Source: an uncultured Fibrobacterota bacterium
Lineage (GTDB): Bacteria > Fibrobacterota > Chitinivibrionia > Chitinivibrionales > Chitinispirillaceae
DNA: 6,360 bases
Assembly: GCA_903888815.1 (NCBI GenBank)
Contig: CAISVC010000698.1
Location: 1 to 6,360 of the forward strand
Direction: 5' to 3'
Below, piece by piece: positions 1-6,360 of this stretch (its first letter is position 1; every line of letters begins with the position of its first letter). The translations under genes were made by a program, and so were the position numbers. Under the pieces are notes generated by a model. It did not search any database and was not told the origin of the DNA. It saw only the letters and a list, made by a program, of their open reading frames with translations.

Positions 1-208
1 CTGCCCTTAGGCCTTATATGGACAATTGTATTGTACATAGAATGGCCATGCGGCAGGCCGGCTTCCCTTATTTCAGAAGTATGACACGACGGATGGATTT
101 TTTCCATAGCACGCGGTTACTTATGCAATTCTCCGGACAGCAGAAAAAGAAACGCATAACACATTGTCGTTCGTAGAGATATTGTAAAAACGATAAAAAT
201 GTCAAAAG

Positions 209-238
209 TTAACCGGACACTACTGAATAAATTATATT
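209..238 (+). promoter_or_regulatory. Candidate sigma-70-type promoter of the GH2 gene
   Basis: TTAACC at 209-214 (four of six matches to TTGACA) is followed after 18 bases by TATATT at 233-238 (five of six matches to TATAAT). It sits in the most AT-rich part of the upstream region and would give a leader of about 70 bases before the start at 316. Housekeeping promoters of the suspected phylum may differ, and AT-rich DNA produces such matches easily, so this is a weak call. Confidence 0.3.
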
Positions 239-302
239 AGTCTATGTTAGCTCAACGAGAAAGAGTAACACCCGATCACCGTATCTTCTGCATCTCTACA
301 AC

Positions 303-309
303 AAGGGGG
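303..309 (+). promoter_or_regulatory. Ribosome binding site fixing the GH2 start
   Basis: AAGGGGG lies six bases before the ATG at 316, which is normal Shine-Dalgarno spacing. The ATG at 310 directly abuts it, and the ATG at 244 has no comparable purine run in front of it. The site therefore favours the start at 316. Confidence 0.7.
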
Positions 310-315
310 ATGTTT

Positions 316-3084
316 ATGTCTTTCTTTGAAAAAGCCTGCTCGAAACGACTTTGGACACTATGTTTCATCACCGGTTTTTTATCGTGGAACTGGCATCCTG
401 TTGCTGCCGAGATTTATAAAGGAGAACCGAGCAACCGGGTGAGGATCAACCTGGGCGACACTCCGTGGAAATACAAAAATGGAGATTTTTATCCCGCGGC
501 CAAAGAGGTCGTCTATGACGACAATGCCTGGGAGAATGTCGGCGTGCCTCACTGCTTTAATGCCATGGATACGTATTTGAATTGCCCCGGCGGAAATCAA
601 AAAGGGGGTGCAACCTATTTAGGCACGGTATGGTACCGGAAGCATTTTACGCTGAGCGGAACGAAGTATGGGGGTAGACAAATCATCGTTGAATTTCAGG
701 GCGTCAATATCGGCGCCGCAGTCTATATCAATGGGAAATTCAAGCCCGGCATCATGGAGGTGAGCCAGCCGGGGGAAGTGACGCATGTTAATGGACACTT
801 GCCTTTTGCTATTGACATTACCGGCGACGTGAACTTTGATGCGGACAACGTGCTGGCGCTACGGGTTGCGAATACAAGGAGTTCATTCTTCACCTGGGAC
901 AGCATCGGAACAAAATTCGATTTCGGCATGGGCATGGGAGGCATTTGCCGGCCTGTGTATCTGCATATAACCGATAAGATGCATGTGCCTTTGAACGTCT
1001 TCCCTGTGCTCAAGCGGTGGGGTACCTACGTTACCACCACTACGGCCACTTCGGCAAGCGCCACGGTACGGGTGCAGACTAATGTCTACAACGACGACGC
1101 CCTGGGCAGGACCGTCGACCTTGTTACGAAGATCGTCGATGCGCAGGACAATGTGGCAGCGTCGCTCTCCGGCTCTCAGACGATAGCCGCCGGCGCGAAC
1201 TATATCTTCGATCAGACCGCGACGATTTCGAACCCCCACCTGTGGTACCCGAACGCGAGTCCGTACGGAAAGCCATACCTTTACAAAGTGTACCACATCG
1301 TCAAGATCGGGGGGGCCACCGTCGATGTGTTCGAAAGCCCGCTCGGGATCCGGGTGATCACCTGGGACAAAGATTTCGCCTATATCAATGGCAATAATCA
1401 TGTATTATGGGGTTTCGGGAGCCGCTATGAATACCCGGCCCTTGGGACGGCGGTGCCCGAGGAGCAGCAATGGCGTGACGTCAAGCTTATAGCCGACTGT
1501 GGAGGCAGACTTCTCCGCCCCGGACACGTACCAGCCACGCCTGCGACCGTCGCCGCCTGCGATGCTTACGGCGTATGCCTGTTTGAAAATACCACCGATG
1601 ATGAGTGGGCGATTAGAGGGCAAACGTATATTACCTATAAAAAAGAGTTCCACCGTGACTGCATCATCCGTGACCGGAACAATCCTTCAATCCTCGTATG
1701 GGAACTGAACAACGGCATTGGCGATAATGGCGTCAATCAACCGCTCGTCGATACGATCCGTAAATGGGATTTTCTTGCCCCACGCGCAGCGTCGTCGAGG
1801 GACCGGTCGGATTATTTGCCGCTTCCTTCAGAAATGATCATCGGTTATTGCAATACCTACAATAAACTTGCCGATCGGCCTTGCTGGAATGCGGAGTCTT
1901 GGTATACGTGGGGCGCGCGATACACATGGGACCAGGAGAAACTCTACGCGGCGCAGTTTATGGTGGCGTTCAGACAGGCCCGTGACGGCAACGGATGCGC
2001 CTGGACGCAGTGGATGCTCACGGAAACCCAGGGTGAAGCATACCGGCCCTATCTGGGAGAACCAGTCTTTAATACCGGCGACTGGTCCAATCGGAAAACA
2101 CATAAATCGTTAGGTTCCTCGGCAATGGACCAGAACCGGATCCCTAAACTCATCTACAATATTTGGAAGAATGCATTCTGGTACCCGTATTCGATGCGTC
2201 CGGGGGTAACGCTCCAGAGCCACTGGAACTACTCCGGAACCACCACGGTCGATGCATGGAGCAACTGTCCGAGCGTCGAGCTTTTTATCAACGGCAAAAG
2301 CCAGGGAACCAGGACGCCGAGCGCGAATAACGAGCAGCGCTGTACGTGGAGCAACGTATCATGGGAAAGTGGGACGCTCAGGGCGGTCGGGCTCGATGCG
2401 AACGGAAAAGAGGTATGTTCCGACGAGCGTACGTCGTCGGGCGCCCCGCACCACATCGTATTGACCGTTGAGCCACCTCTTGTCAAGCCTGACGGCCAGG
2501 CATTCAAGATACATACCAACGGGGTCGATGCCGGTTTTGTATTGGCAACGATCGTCGATGCCCAGGGGAACTGGTGTCCATTGGCAAATAATAATATCAC
2601 CTTTGCCGTCTCCGGGGAGGGAACGTACTGCGGCTCGGCCAATTTCCTCGGTGACAGCACCAAACCGATCACCTATCATGCGCCGGGCGACCATGAACTC
2701 ATGGCGGAGGGCGGACTCATGAAAATCGCGGTGCGGTCGACCTTTACTCCGGGCACCGTCACGGTCAATGCCGGTTCACCGGGACTTGGATCGGGTTCGG
2801 TGACATTTCAAACGTATCCAATCGATGAACCGACTCTCGTGCGACCGGCAGCGGCTTCGGCCTTCGTTCCCACCGCTTTGGCGTCAAGGTGCTTGAAGGT
2901 CGTGGGAAACGCTTTTTTCGTGCCGAACGAATATGCCGTAAAACCGGTAACGATCACGATCTTCGATCTCTCCGGTAAACGGCTGGGCGAGGTCGTTTCT
3001 AAAAAAGCGGCGGTTCGCCTCGGTCGGGAATTTACCAGGAAAAACGGCGTTTTCATCGTGCGAATCGAAGCGTTGTCGCGCTAG
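316..3084 (+). CDS. Secreted GH2-type glycoside hydrolase, DUF4982/GH2_C5, C-terminal sorting tail
   Basis: Predicted 922-residue exported GH2 family protein (beta-galactosidase, beta-glucuronidase and relatives). Residues 1-31 are a signal peptide with basic N-region, hydrophobic core and likely cleavage after Val-Ala-Ala. Then come a jelly-roll sugar-binding domain (~41-221; VPHCF, WYRKHFTL, VYINGK, MGGICRPVYL), an Ig-like domain (~222-348), a TIM barrel (~349-626; SRYEYPALG, RPGHVP with His404, NNPSILVWELNNG), a DUF4982-like domain (~632-711; SVELFINGK), a GH2_C5-like domain (~713-833) and an Ig-like sorting tail (~857-922; VTITIFDLSGK, NGVFIVRI). Glu527 in PCWNAES fits the nucleophile. 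The usual acid/base motif Asn-Glu is replaced by Asn466-Gly467, so canonical retaining hydrolysis is uncertain; Glu463 is a possible substitute. The start at 316 is chosen for its ribosome binding site and a clean signal peptide; an in-frame ATG at 244 would add 24 unlikely residues. Sixteen cysteines follow the signal peptide. Fold assignment is firm; substrate is unknown, with beta-galactoside or beta-glucuronide as family guesses. Confidence 0.9.
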   Translation: MSFFEKACSKRLWTLCFITGFLSWNWHPVAAEIYKGEPSNRVRINLGDTPWKYKNGDFYPAAKEVVYDDNAWENVGVPHCFNAMDTYLNCPGGNQKGGATYLGTVWYRKHFTLSGTKYGGRQIIVEFQGVNIGAAVYINGKFKPGIMEVSQPGEVTHVNGHLPFAIDITGDVNFDADNVLALRVANTRSSFFTWDSIGTKFDFGMGMGGICRPVYLHITDKMHVPLNVFPVLKRWGTYVTTTTATSASATVRVQTNVYNDDALGRTVDLVTKIVDAQDNVAASLSGSQTIAAGANYIFDQTATISNPHLWYPNASPYGKPYLYKVYHIVKIGGATVDVFESPLGIRVITWDKDFAYINGNNHVLWGFGSRYEYPALGTAVPEEQQWRDVKLIADCGGRLLRPGHVPATPATVAACDAYGVCLFENTTDDEWAIRGQTYITYKKEFHRDCIIRDRNNPSILVWELNNGIGDNGVNQPLVDTIRKWDFLAPRAASSRDRSDYLPLPSEMIIGYCNTYNKLADRPCWNAESWYTWGARYTWDQEKLYAAQFMVAFRQARDGNGCAWTQWMLTETQGEAYRPYLGEPVFNTGDWSNRKTHKSLGSSAMDQNRIPKLIYNIWKNAFWYPYSMRPGVTLQSHWNYSGTTTVDAWSNCPSVELFINGKSQGTRTPSANNEQRCTWSNVSWESGTLRAVGLDANGKEVCSDERTSSGAPHHIVLTVEPPLVKPDGQAFKIHTNGVDAGFVLATIVDAQGNWCPLANNNITFAVSGEGTYCGSANFLGDSTKPITYHAPGDHELMAEGGLMKIAVRSTFTPGTVTVNAGSPGLGSGSVTFQTYPIDEPTLVRPAAASAFVPTALASRCLKVVGNAFFVPNEYAVKPVTITIFDLSGKRLGEVVSKKAAVRLGREFTRKNGVFIVRIEALSR

Positions 3085-3109
3085 CTATTTTCCTCGCGCG
3101 GGGTGCCGT

Positions 3110-3128
3110 GGCGGAACAACATTTCGCC
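3110..3128. terminator. Short hairpin after the GH2 stop, possible terminator
   Basis: GGCGGAA (3110-3116) pairs with TTTCGCC (3122-3128) around the loop CAACA, giving seven pairs including one G-U, 25 bases after the TAG of the GH2 gene. No T-run follows, so it is not a classical intrinsic terminator. It could be an RNA 3'-end stabilising stem, or chance in GC-rich DNA. Confidence 0.25.
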
Positions 3129-3145
3129 CGCACCGCCCGACGCCA

Positions 3146-3161
3146 GTGAAAACGTTTGCAC
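3146..3161. promoter_or_regulatory. LacI-family-like operator palindrome (candidate)
   Basis: The 16-base sequence GTGAAAACGTTTGCAC is symmetric at seven of eight paired positions around a central CG, with the perfect core AAACGTTT at 3150-3157. This is the form of operators bound by LacI/CcpA-family regulators (catabolite-response consensus TGWAANCGNTNWCA, one mismatch here). Its place between two convergent stop codons is odd for an operator, since neither gene starts nearby, so it may be coincidence. Confidence 0.2.
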
Positions 3162-3170
3162 CCGATTTCG

Positions 3171-3190
3171 CGTCACCATGTTCGGTGACG
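3171..3190. terminator. Perfect 7-bp hairpin between convergent genes, possible bidirectional terminator
   Basis: CGTCACC (3171-3177) and GGTGACG (3184-3190) form a perfect seven-pair stem with the six-base loop ATGTTC. It begins 37 bases beyond the GH116 stop when read on the - strand. There is no adjacent U-tract in either direction; the nearest T6 on the + strand (3217-3222) lies 26 bases further on. It may terminate or protect transcripts of both genes, but the evidence is only the symmetry and location. Confidence 0.3.
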
Positions 3191-3226
3191 TCGCTGTCCC
3201 GTGTCATTGCTGTCGCTTTTTTCACC

Positions 3227-6200
3227 CTATTTGAAAATCGCGATCCGCGCCGAACGCACCCAGCCGCCCTGGTTGATTGACAAAATATAAGCCCCGACCG
3301 GAAGCCGCAACCGATGGTCGGACGACTCCGCGCTCAACTCGTACCGCTGTCGCCCGGCGCCGGTGAACGACCGGATTTTCCTGCCGTTTATTCCAATGAT
3401 ATCGACGGCATGCTTTCCTGCCCCGTTAAAAACGATCTGTGCCTTGCCGCCGAGACAATATACCGCCGGCGACACAGTCGCCATGATGTTCCCGTCGAAC
3501 ACCACGTTCACCGGTACCCTTTTGAAAACAAACCAGTTGACATTCCCCGTATACTGGTTGGTGGTACTGAAAACGAAATACAGGGTGTGTATTCCCGAGA
3601 CACCTGAAACCGGACAGGTGATCGTGGCCCAGTTCTGCCAGCCGCCGGTGCTCGAAATGGTCGCCGTGCCGATAATCGTCCCGTTTGCGCTGTCGAGCCG
3701 CAGCTGAACCGTGCCGCCGGCATTCGATGCCGCGGCCACGCGCAGGGTGCACGCAATCGCTCCATTCTGGAAATTGAGACTGTCGAACGCTATGTAAGAA
3801 TTATTGGTGGTATACCCGACATCGCTGGTACCGCCCGCATCGCTGCACGTTTCGGTCTGAATCCCGGACGACGCGCCGGTATACATTTCGGCTTCGATAC
3901 GCTGGAAAGGATTTCTCGGCGATGCTATAAAAGCCAATGTATCCGACGCGGTGGTGTCGCCTGATGTCACTATGGTAGTACCCGAAGGCCCGATGCTTCC
4001 GTTCCAGTCGACCTTCAACTCCTTGGAATAGCCGGTGCCGATGCGGGTAAAGGTCTGCGGAACGCCGTCGATCGTCACCGAAACGTTCTGGCCATAGCTG
4101 TCGCGCAGATAAACAGAGGAAACGGTCATGGGATTGTCGTTCGCGACCCGTATGGTTCTGTTCTGGAACTTCTGACCGCTCTCGGTGCAGCTCACGGTCG
4201 CATAACCTTCGGGAGTCACGATGAGCGCGTTCGTCATGACGTGATTCAGCTCCTGCAGCACGATCGGCTCGAGCCATACTTCATTGCTGTGTTTATTACG
4301 CTGAAACCCGACGATCGTATAATAATTCCGCCATAGCACCGGCATGCTGATATATTGGTTATAACCGCTTGCGCTTGTCGCGAGATACGTCGGGGACGTC
4401 ACCTTGGGCGGAATATCCAGATAGGTATTGAACACCATATTGCGGTCGTTGAAGGTACGTTCCGCATAATCGTACTGCATGGCGCGCCATCGGGAAACAT
4501 TGCCTGTCTGTAAATACAAACCGCTGAGGTGCGACACCAGGTAGGGACCCCATTCGTTATAGGTGCGGGTGGCGGAAAAAAATCCGGTGGTCATCGGACG
4601 GTAATAGGAGTCGACCGATACCAGACCGTAGTCGAATGCAGCCCTCGGGAAAAAATCTCCCAGCTTCAGATAGAAACCCATCCACTGACCGGCGAGCACC
4701 GATTCGGAGATGCGACCGACAGGGAAGTTGTTCGTCAGGTAGCGCCGGGTGAACGAAAGGCAGACCGTATCAAAAGCGTTCTGGTAGGTTGTGGCGATCG
4801 CCGGCTCGCTTTGAATCGCGGCCAACCTGGTCATCACCTTGTATGCGGTCGCCGATATCGAGGCGTTGAACGGGTTCGGATCGCCGCCCGCATCGTACGA
4901 GTTGTCGGTACCCTGAAAGATATACGGGTACCCTGCCGCCGGGTATTGCACGGTCTGGTTGATGATACGTTGCGCGGCCTTTTTGACATACGGCCAGAAC
5001 CAGTCAAGCTTCGCATGGTCGCCGGTGGCGATGAACGCCTCGTACACGGAAATGATGAACCCGCAGTTGAGATCGACCCAGTTGTCGATATTCGGCCGGT
5101 ACGAGTAATCGAGGTGGTTCTGGTCGTCCCAGGCGACAAGCGTCGGATAAAGAAAATCGTGATGAATCTGCCCGACAGTATTTGTTTTCTGGGTCCGCGC
5201 CCAGTACGAAAGCTCCTGCCAGGCAATGGCGGGCACAACCATGGTGTTGATCTGCCGCGCATGCCACATCTGGTCCATGGTGCCGTTGCAATCCCACTGG
5301 CCTTCGGTATGACAATAACGGCCGTCTTTAGTATAAATTGAATTATTGGTAAGGTTGCACAGCGAATTCTGCGTCTCGTTAATAAGCCAGCTCGGAATAT
5401 TTGACGAGCGCATGCGGGTGACGAATTCCGTCGACTTCGCCTTGAATGTATCGAAATACATGAGCCCGGTATCGGCGAATGCAGCGGCGTTTGACCCGGC
5501 ATTTTTATACCAGTACAATGTAGTATCAGCGTTGCACCACGCAAACACAAAGCGTACCGTGGCCGAATCGTTTGCCGCAAGGGTCACCCTGACGGCCACG
5601 CGGTTCGTCGTTCCGGAAATAACGTTGGAGCATGTGCCGTTTGTGAAAAATCCGTTGTCGCTGCCGATCGACAGCGTGGCGCCCGTTTTATTGCTCGACG
5701 CATAAAGCGCACGGTCGGCCGCGGTGCGCAGGCCTTTACCCGCCACCAGGGCAGGGTTTGCGCCCGTCTGGGTCTGCAACGCGCCGGCCGCGACAACGCT
5801 TGATGCGAGCGTGTTGACCAGCTTGAGTTCGAAGAAGGCGTACGGATAGCACATGCGCGAAACATTAGCCAGATCGTAGGGAGCAAAAGCGGTCAACCGC
5901 ACTGCCACCCCATTAATGGTCCCGAAATTCGCATACTGGACAGGATAGATCGCATCGTCATCGGCCCGGCCGCCCGTTATCACCGCCGAAAGCCTCTGGC
6001 TCGTCTGCACTGTTCCGCCTCGATCGGTAAAAAACTGGAACTGCATGTTGGCCAGCGCCGAAAAATCGTACTGATGAGCCGGCGTCGCAAATGTTCCGGC
6101 GAACGTACCGTTATGACTGCAGAATTTCACCGCGCCCGTGCCGATGCCGCCGAGCGGTGCGCCCGTAGTGCCGTCGACAGCCCATGAGGCCGGTTGCGCC

Positions 6201-6295
6201 ATGCTCGACTGGCTCATGACACAAAGCGCGATACCGCTCGTTACGACGATTCGCATAAATGACCGATGCGCCTTTGAGCGTAACGCTTTTTCCAT
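3227..6295 (-). CDS. Secreted GH116-like glycosidase with CBM6 and C-terminal sorting tail
   Basis: Predicted 1022-residue exported enzyme of the glucosylceramidase / GH116 type, a retaining family that includes beta-glucosidases, beta-xylosidases and beta-N-acetylglucosaminidases. Residues 1-33 are a signal peptide (basic N-region, hydrophobic core, cleavage after Ser-Met-Ala). An N-terminal beta-sandwich follows (~45-296; opens with PLGGIGTGAV, typical of GBA2_N), then an (alpha/alpha)6 catalytic domain (~306-681; DUF608 type). Glu331 in HTEGQWDCNGTMD and Asp468 in NSYDAGG align by motif with the nucleophile and acid/base of characterised GH116 (Glu441 and Asp593 of the Thermoanaerobacterium xylanolyticum enzyme), with similar separation. 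A small beta-rich region (~690-790) leads to a CBM6 (~798-926; RIEAEMY, DVGYT, LRLDS, GGWQNW, NVNWFVF), which binds xylan, beta-glucan or related chains. The last ~73 residues (950-1022; VDIIGINGRKI, LPVGAYILSI) form a sorting-type tail. The start at 6295 has GGGAGG five bases upstream; an earlier in-frame ATG at 6352 would spoil the signal peptide. Exact sugar specificity cannot be read from sequence. Confidence 0.9.
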   Translation of the reverse strand: MEKALRSKAHRSFMRIVVTSGIALCVMSQSSMAQPASWAVDGTTGAPLGGIGTGAVKFCSHNGTFAGTFATPAHQYDFSALANMQFQFFTDRGGTVQTSQRLSAVITGGRADDDAIYPVQYANFGTINGVAVRLTAFAPYDLANVSRMCYPYAFFELKLVNTLASSVVAAGALQTQTGANPALVAGKGLRTAADRALYASSNKTGATLSIGSDNGFFTNGTCSNVISGTTNRVAVRVTLAANDSATVRFVFAWCNADTTLYWYKNAGSNAAAFADTGLMYFDTFKAKSTEFVTRMRSSNIPSWLINETQNSLCNLTNNSIYTKDGRYCHTEGQWDCNGTMDQMWHARQINTMVVPAIAWQELSYWARTQKTNTVGQIHHDFLYPTLVAWDDQNHLDYSYRPNIDNWVDLNCGFIISVYEAFIATGDHAKLDWFWPYVKKAAQRIINQTVQYPAAGYPYIFQGTDNSYDAGGDPNPFNASISATAYKVMTRLAAIQSEPAIATTYQNAFDTVCLSFTRRYLTNNFPVGRISESVLAGQWMGFYLKLGDFFPRAAFDYGLVSVDSYYRPMTTGFFSATRTYNEWGPYLVSHLSGLYLQTGNVSRWRAMQYDYAERTFNDRNMVFNTYLDIPPKVTSPTYLATSASGYNQYISMPVLWRNYYTIVGFQRNKHSNEVWLEPIVLQELNHVMTNALIVTPEGYATVSCTESGQKFQNRTIRVANDNPMTVSSVYLRDSYGQNVSVTIDGVPQTFTRIGTGYSKELKVDWNGSIGPSGTTIVTSGDTTASDTLAFIASPRNPFQRIEAEMYTGASSGIQTETCSDAGGTSDVGYTTNNSYIAFDSLNFQNGAIACTLRVAAASNAGGTVQLRLDSANGTIIGTATISSTGGWQNWATITCPVSGVSGIHTLYFVFSTTNQYTGNVNWFVFKRVPVNVVFDGNIMATVSPAVYCLGGKAQIVFNGAGKHAVDIIGINGRKIRSFTGAGRQRYELSAESSDHRLRLPVGAYILSINQGGWVRSARIAIFK

Positions 6296-6300
6296 TGTAC

Positions 6301-6306
6301 CCTCCC
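6301..6306 (-). promoter_or_regulatory. Ribosome binding site of the GH116-like gene
   Basis: Read on the - strand this is GGGAGG, five bases before the ATG at 6295. It is the only strong Shine-Dalgarno sequence near the in-frame ATGs and places the start immediately before the lysine/arginine-rich end of the signal peptide. Confidence 0.8.
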
Positions 6307-6331
6307 GTTTATGTCTTAAAAAAATTAGGTA

Positions 6332-6337
6332 ATTATA
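6332..6337 (-). promoter_or_regulatory. Candidate -10 box of the GH116-like gene
   Basis: Read on the - strand this is a perfect TATAAT, 36 bases upstream of the start codon, in an AT-rich leader. Transcription would begin at about 6325 and give a leader of about 30 bases. The -35 position falls at the window edge (about 6355-6360) and shows no good TTGACA match, so the promoter may depend on an activator or use a different -35. Confidence 0.45.
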
Positions 6338-6342
6338 AAGCA

Positions 6343-6354
6343 TCTTGCACAAGA
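6343..6354 (-). promoter_or_regulatory. Inverted repeat in the promoter spacer, candidate operator
   Basis: TCTTG and CAAGA flank a two-base centre (TCTTGCACAAGA), a perfect 5-bp inverted repeat lying five bases upstream of the candidate -10 box. A repressor bound here would cover the -35 to -10 spacer. No matching copy was seen upstream of the GH2 gene, and arms this short arise by chance fairly often. Confidence 0.3.
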
Positions 6355-6360
6355 ATTATC

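Larger units (their letters stand above)
1..315. other. Upstream intergenic region, no convincing gene
   Basis: This stretch becomes clearly AT-rich from about 176 to 240, as expected of a promoter and leader. One + strand frame is open from the window edge (base 3) to a TAG at 174-176. Its translation is rich in Met, Arg, His and Cys and matches no family I recognise, so it is either the last ~57 codons of an upstream gene or chance. Small symmetries are present: the palindrome ACAATTGT at 22-29, a 5-bp hairpin with a T5 loop at 93-107 (ATGGA/TCCAT), and the 7-base direct repeat CCGGACA at 133-139 and 213-219. None is strong enough to name. Confidence 0.6.

Noticed and set aside
93..107. A hairpin with a T5 loop as a terminator of an upstream gene
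   Set aside because: The stem is only five A/T-containing pairs and the T-run is in the loop rather than after the stem.
3..176. An open + strand frame running from the window edge, possible end of an upstream gene
   Set aside because: Fifty-seven open codons have roughly a 6% chance of occurring at random in one frame, and the Met/Arg/His-rich translation shows no domain. Not enough to call a gene without the sequence to the left.
883..1401. A 172-codon open frame on the - strand inside the GH2 gene
   Set aside because: It is antisense to the clear sugar-binding and Ig-like domains and resembles no family; it is a composition effect.
1714..1716. Reading the missing catalytic glutamate as a sign of a pseudogene or sequencing error
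   Set aside because: The frame is intact over 922 codons, all surrounding motifs are well formed, and the WELNNG motif fits a consistent strand; a single error would not alter the Glu463 and Asn465 differences as well.
3217..3222. A T6 run that might complete an intrinsic terminator for the GH2 transcript
   Set aside because: No stable stem lies directly before it; the nearest perfect hairpin ends 26 bases upstream.
4529..5341. A 270-codon open frame on the + strand inside the GH116-like gene
   Set aside because: It lies wholly antisense to well-conserved catalytic sequence, its translation is Arg/Val/Gly-rich with no recognisable domain, and no good ribosome binding site precedes it. It is a shadow of the real gene.

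Overview
The window holds two large, convergently transcribed genes for secreted carbohydrate-active enzymes and little else. The first (+ strand, 316-3084) encodes a glycoside hydrolase family 2 (GH2) type protein with C-terminal DUF4982-like and GH2_C5-like domains. The second (- strand, 6295-3227) encodes a GH116-like (bile-acid beta-glucosidase / glucosylceramidase fold) enzyme carrying a family 6 carbohydrate-binding module. Both have Sec-type signal peptides, and both end in an Ig-like tail resembling the C-terminal sorting domains of Bacteroidota and Fibrobacterota secretion systems (type IX, or 'Por', style).

Organism: the moderately GC-rich coding sequence, strong purine-rich ribosome binding sites, cysteine-containing secreted enzymes, a CBM6 and sorting tails suggest a plant- or algal-polysaccharide-degrading Gram-negative anaerobe of the Fibrobacterota / Chitinispirillia type or a related FCB-group lineage. 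This is inferred from protein style, and there is no taxonomic marker in the window.

Layout: 1-315 is an AT-rich upstream region with a weak promoter candidate and no convincing gene. 316-3084 is the GH2 gene. 3085-3226 is a 142-base convergent gap containing two short hairpins and a LacI-family-like palindrome. 3227-6295 is the GH116-like gene. 6296-6360 is its leader, with a perfect -10 hexamer and an inverted repeat in the -35 region.

Working together: both products should act outside the cytoplasm, the CBM6 holding the GH116-like enzyme on a polysaccharide and the GH2 enzyme removing another sugar. Shared substrate is an inference from adjacency and matching export signals. The most notable point is that the GH2 protein has a glycine where the family's acid/base glutamate normally sits, while the GH116-like protein keeps both expected catalytic residues. 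I found no CRISPR array, mobile element, RNA gene or evidence of a wholly new system.
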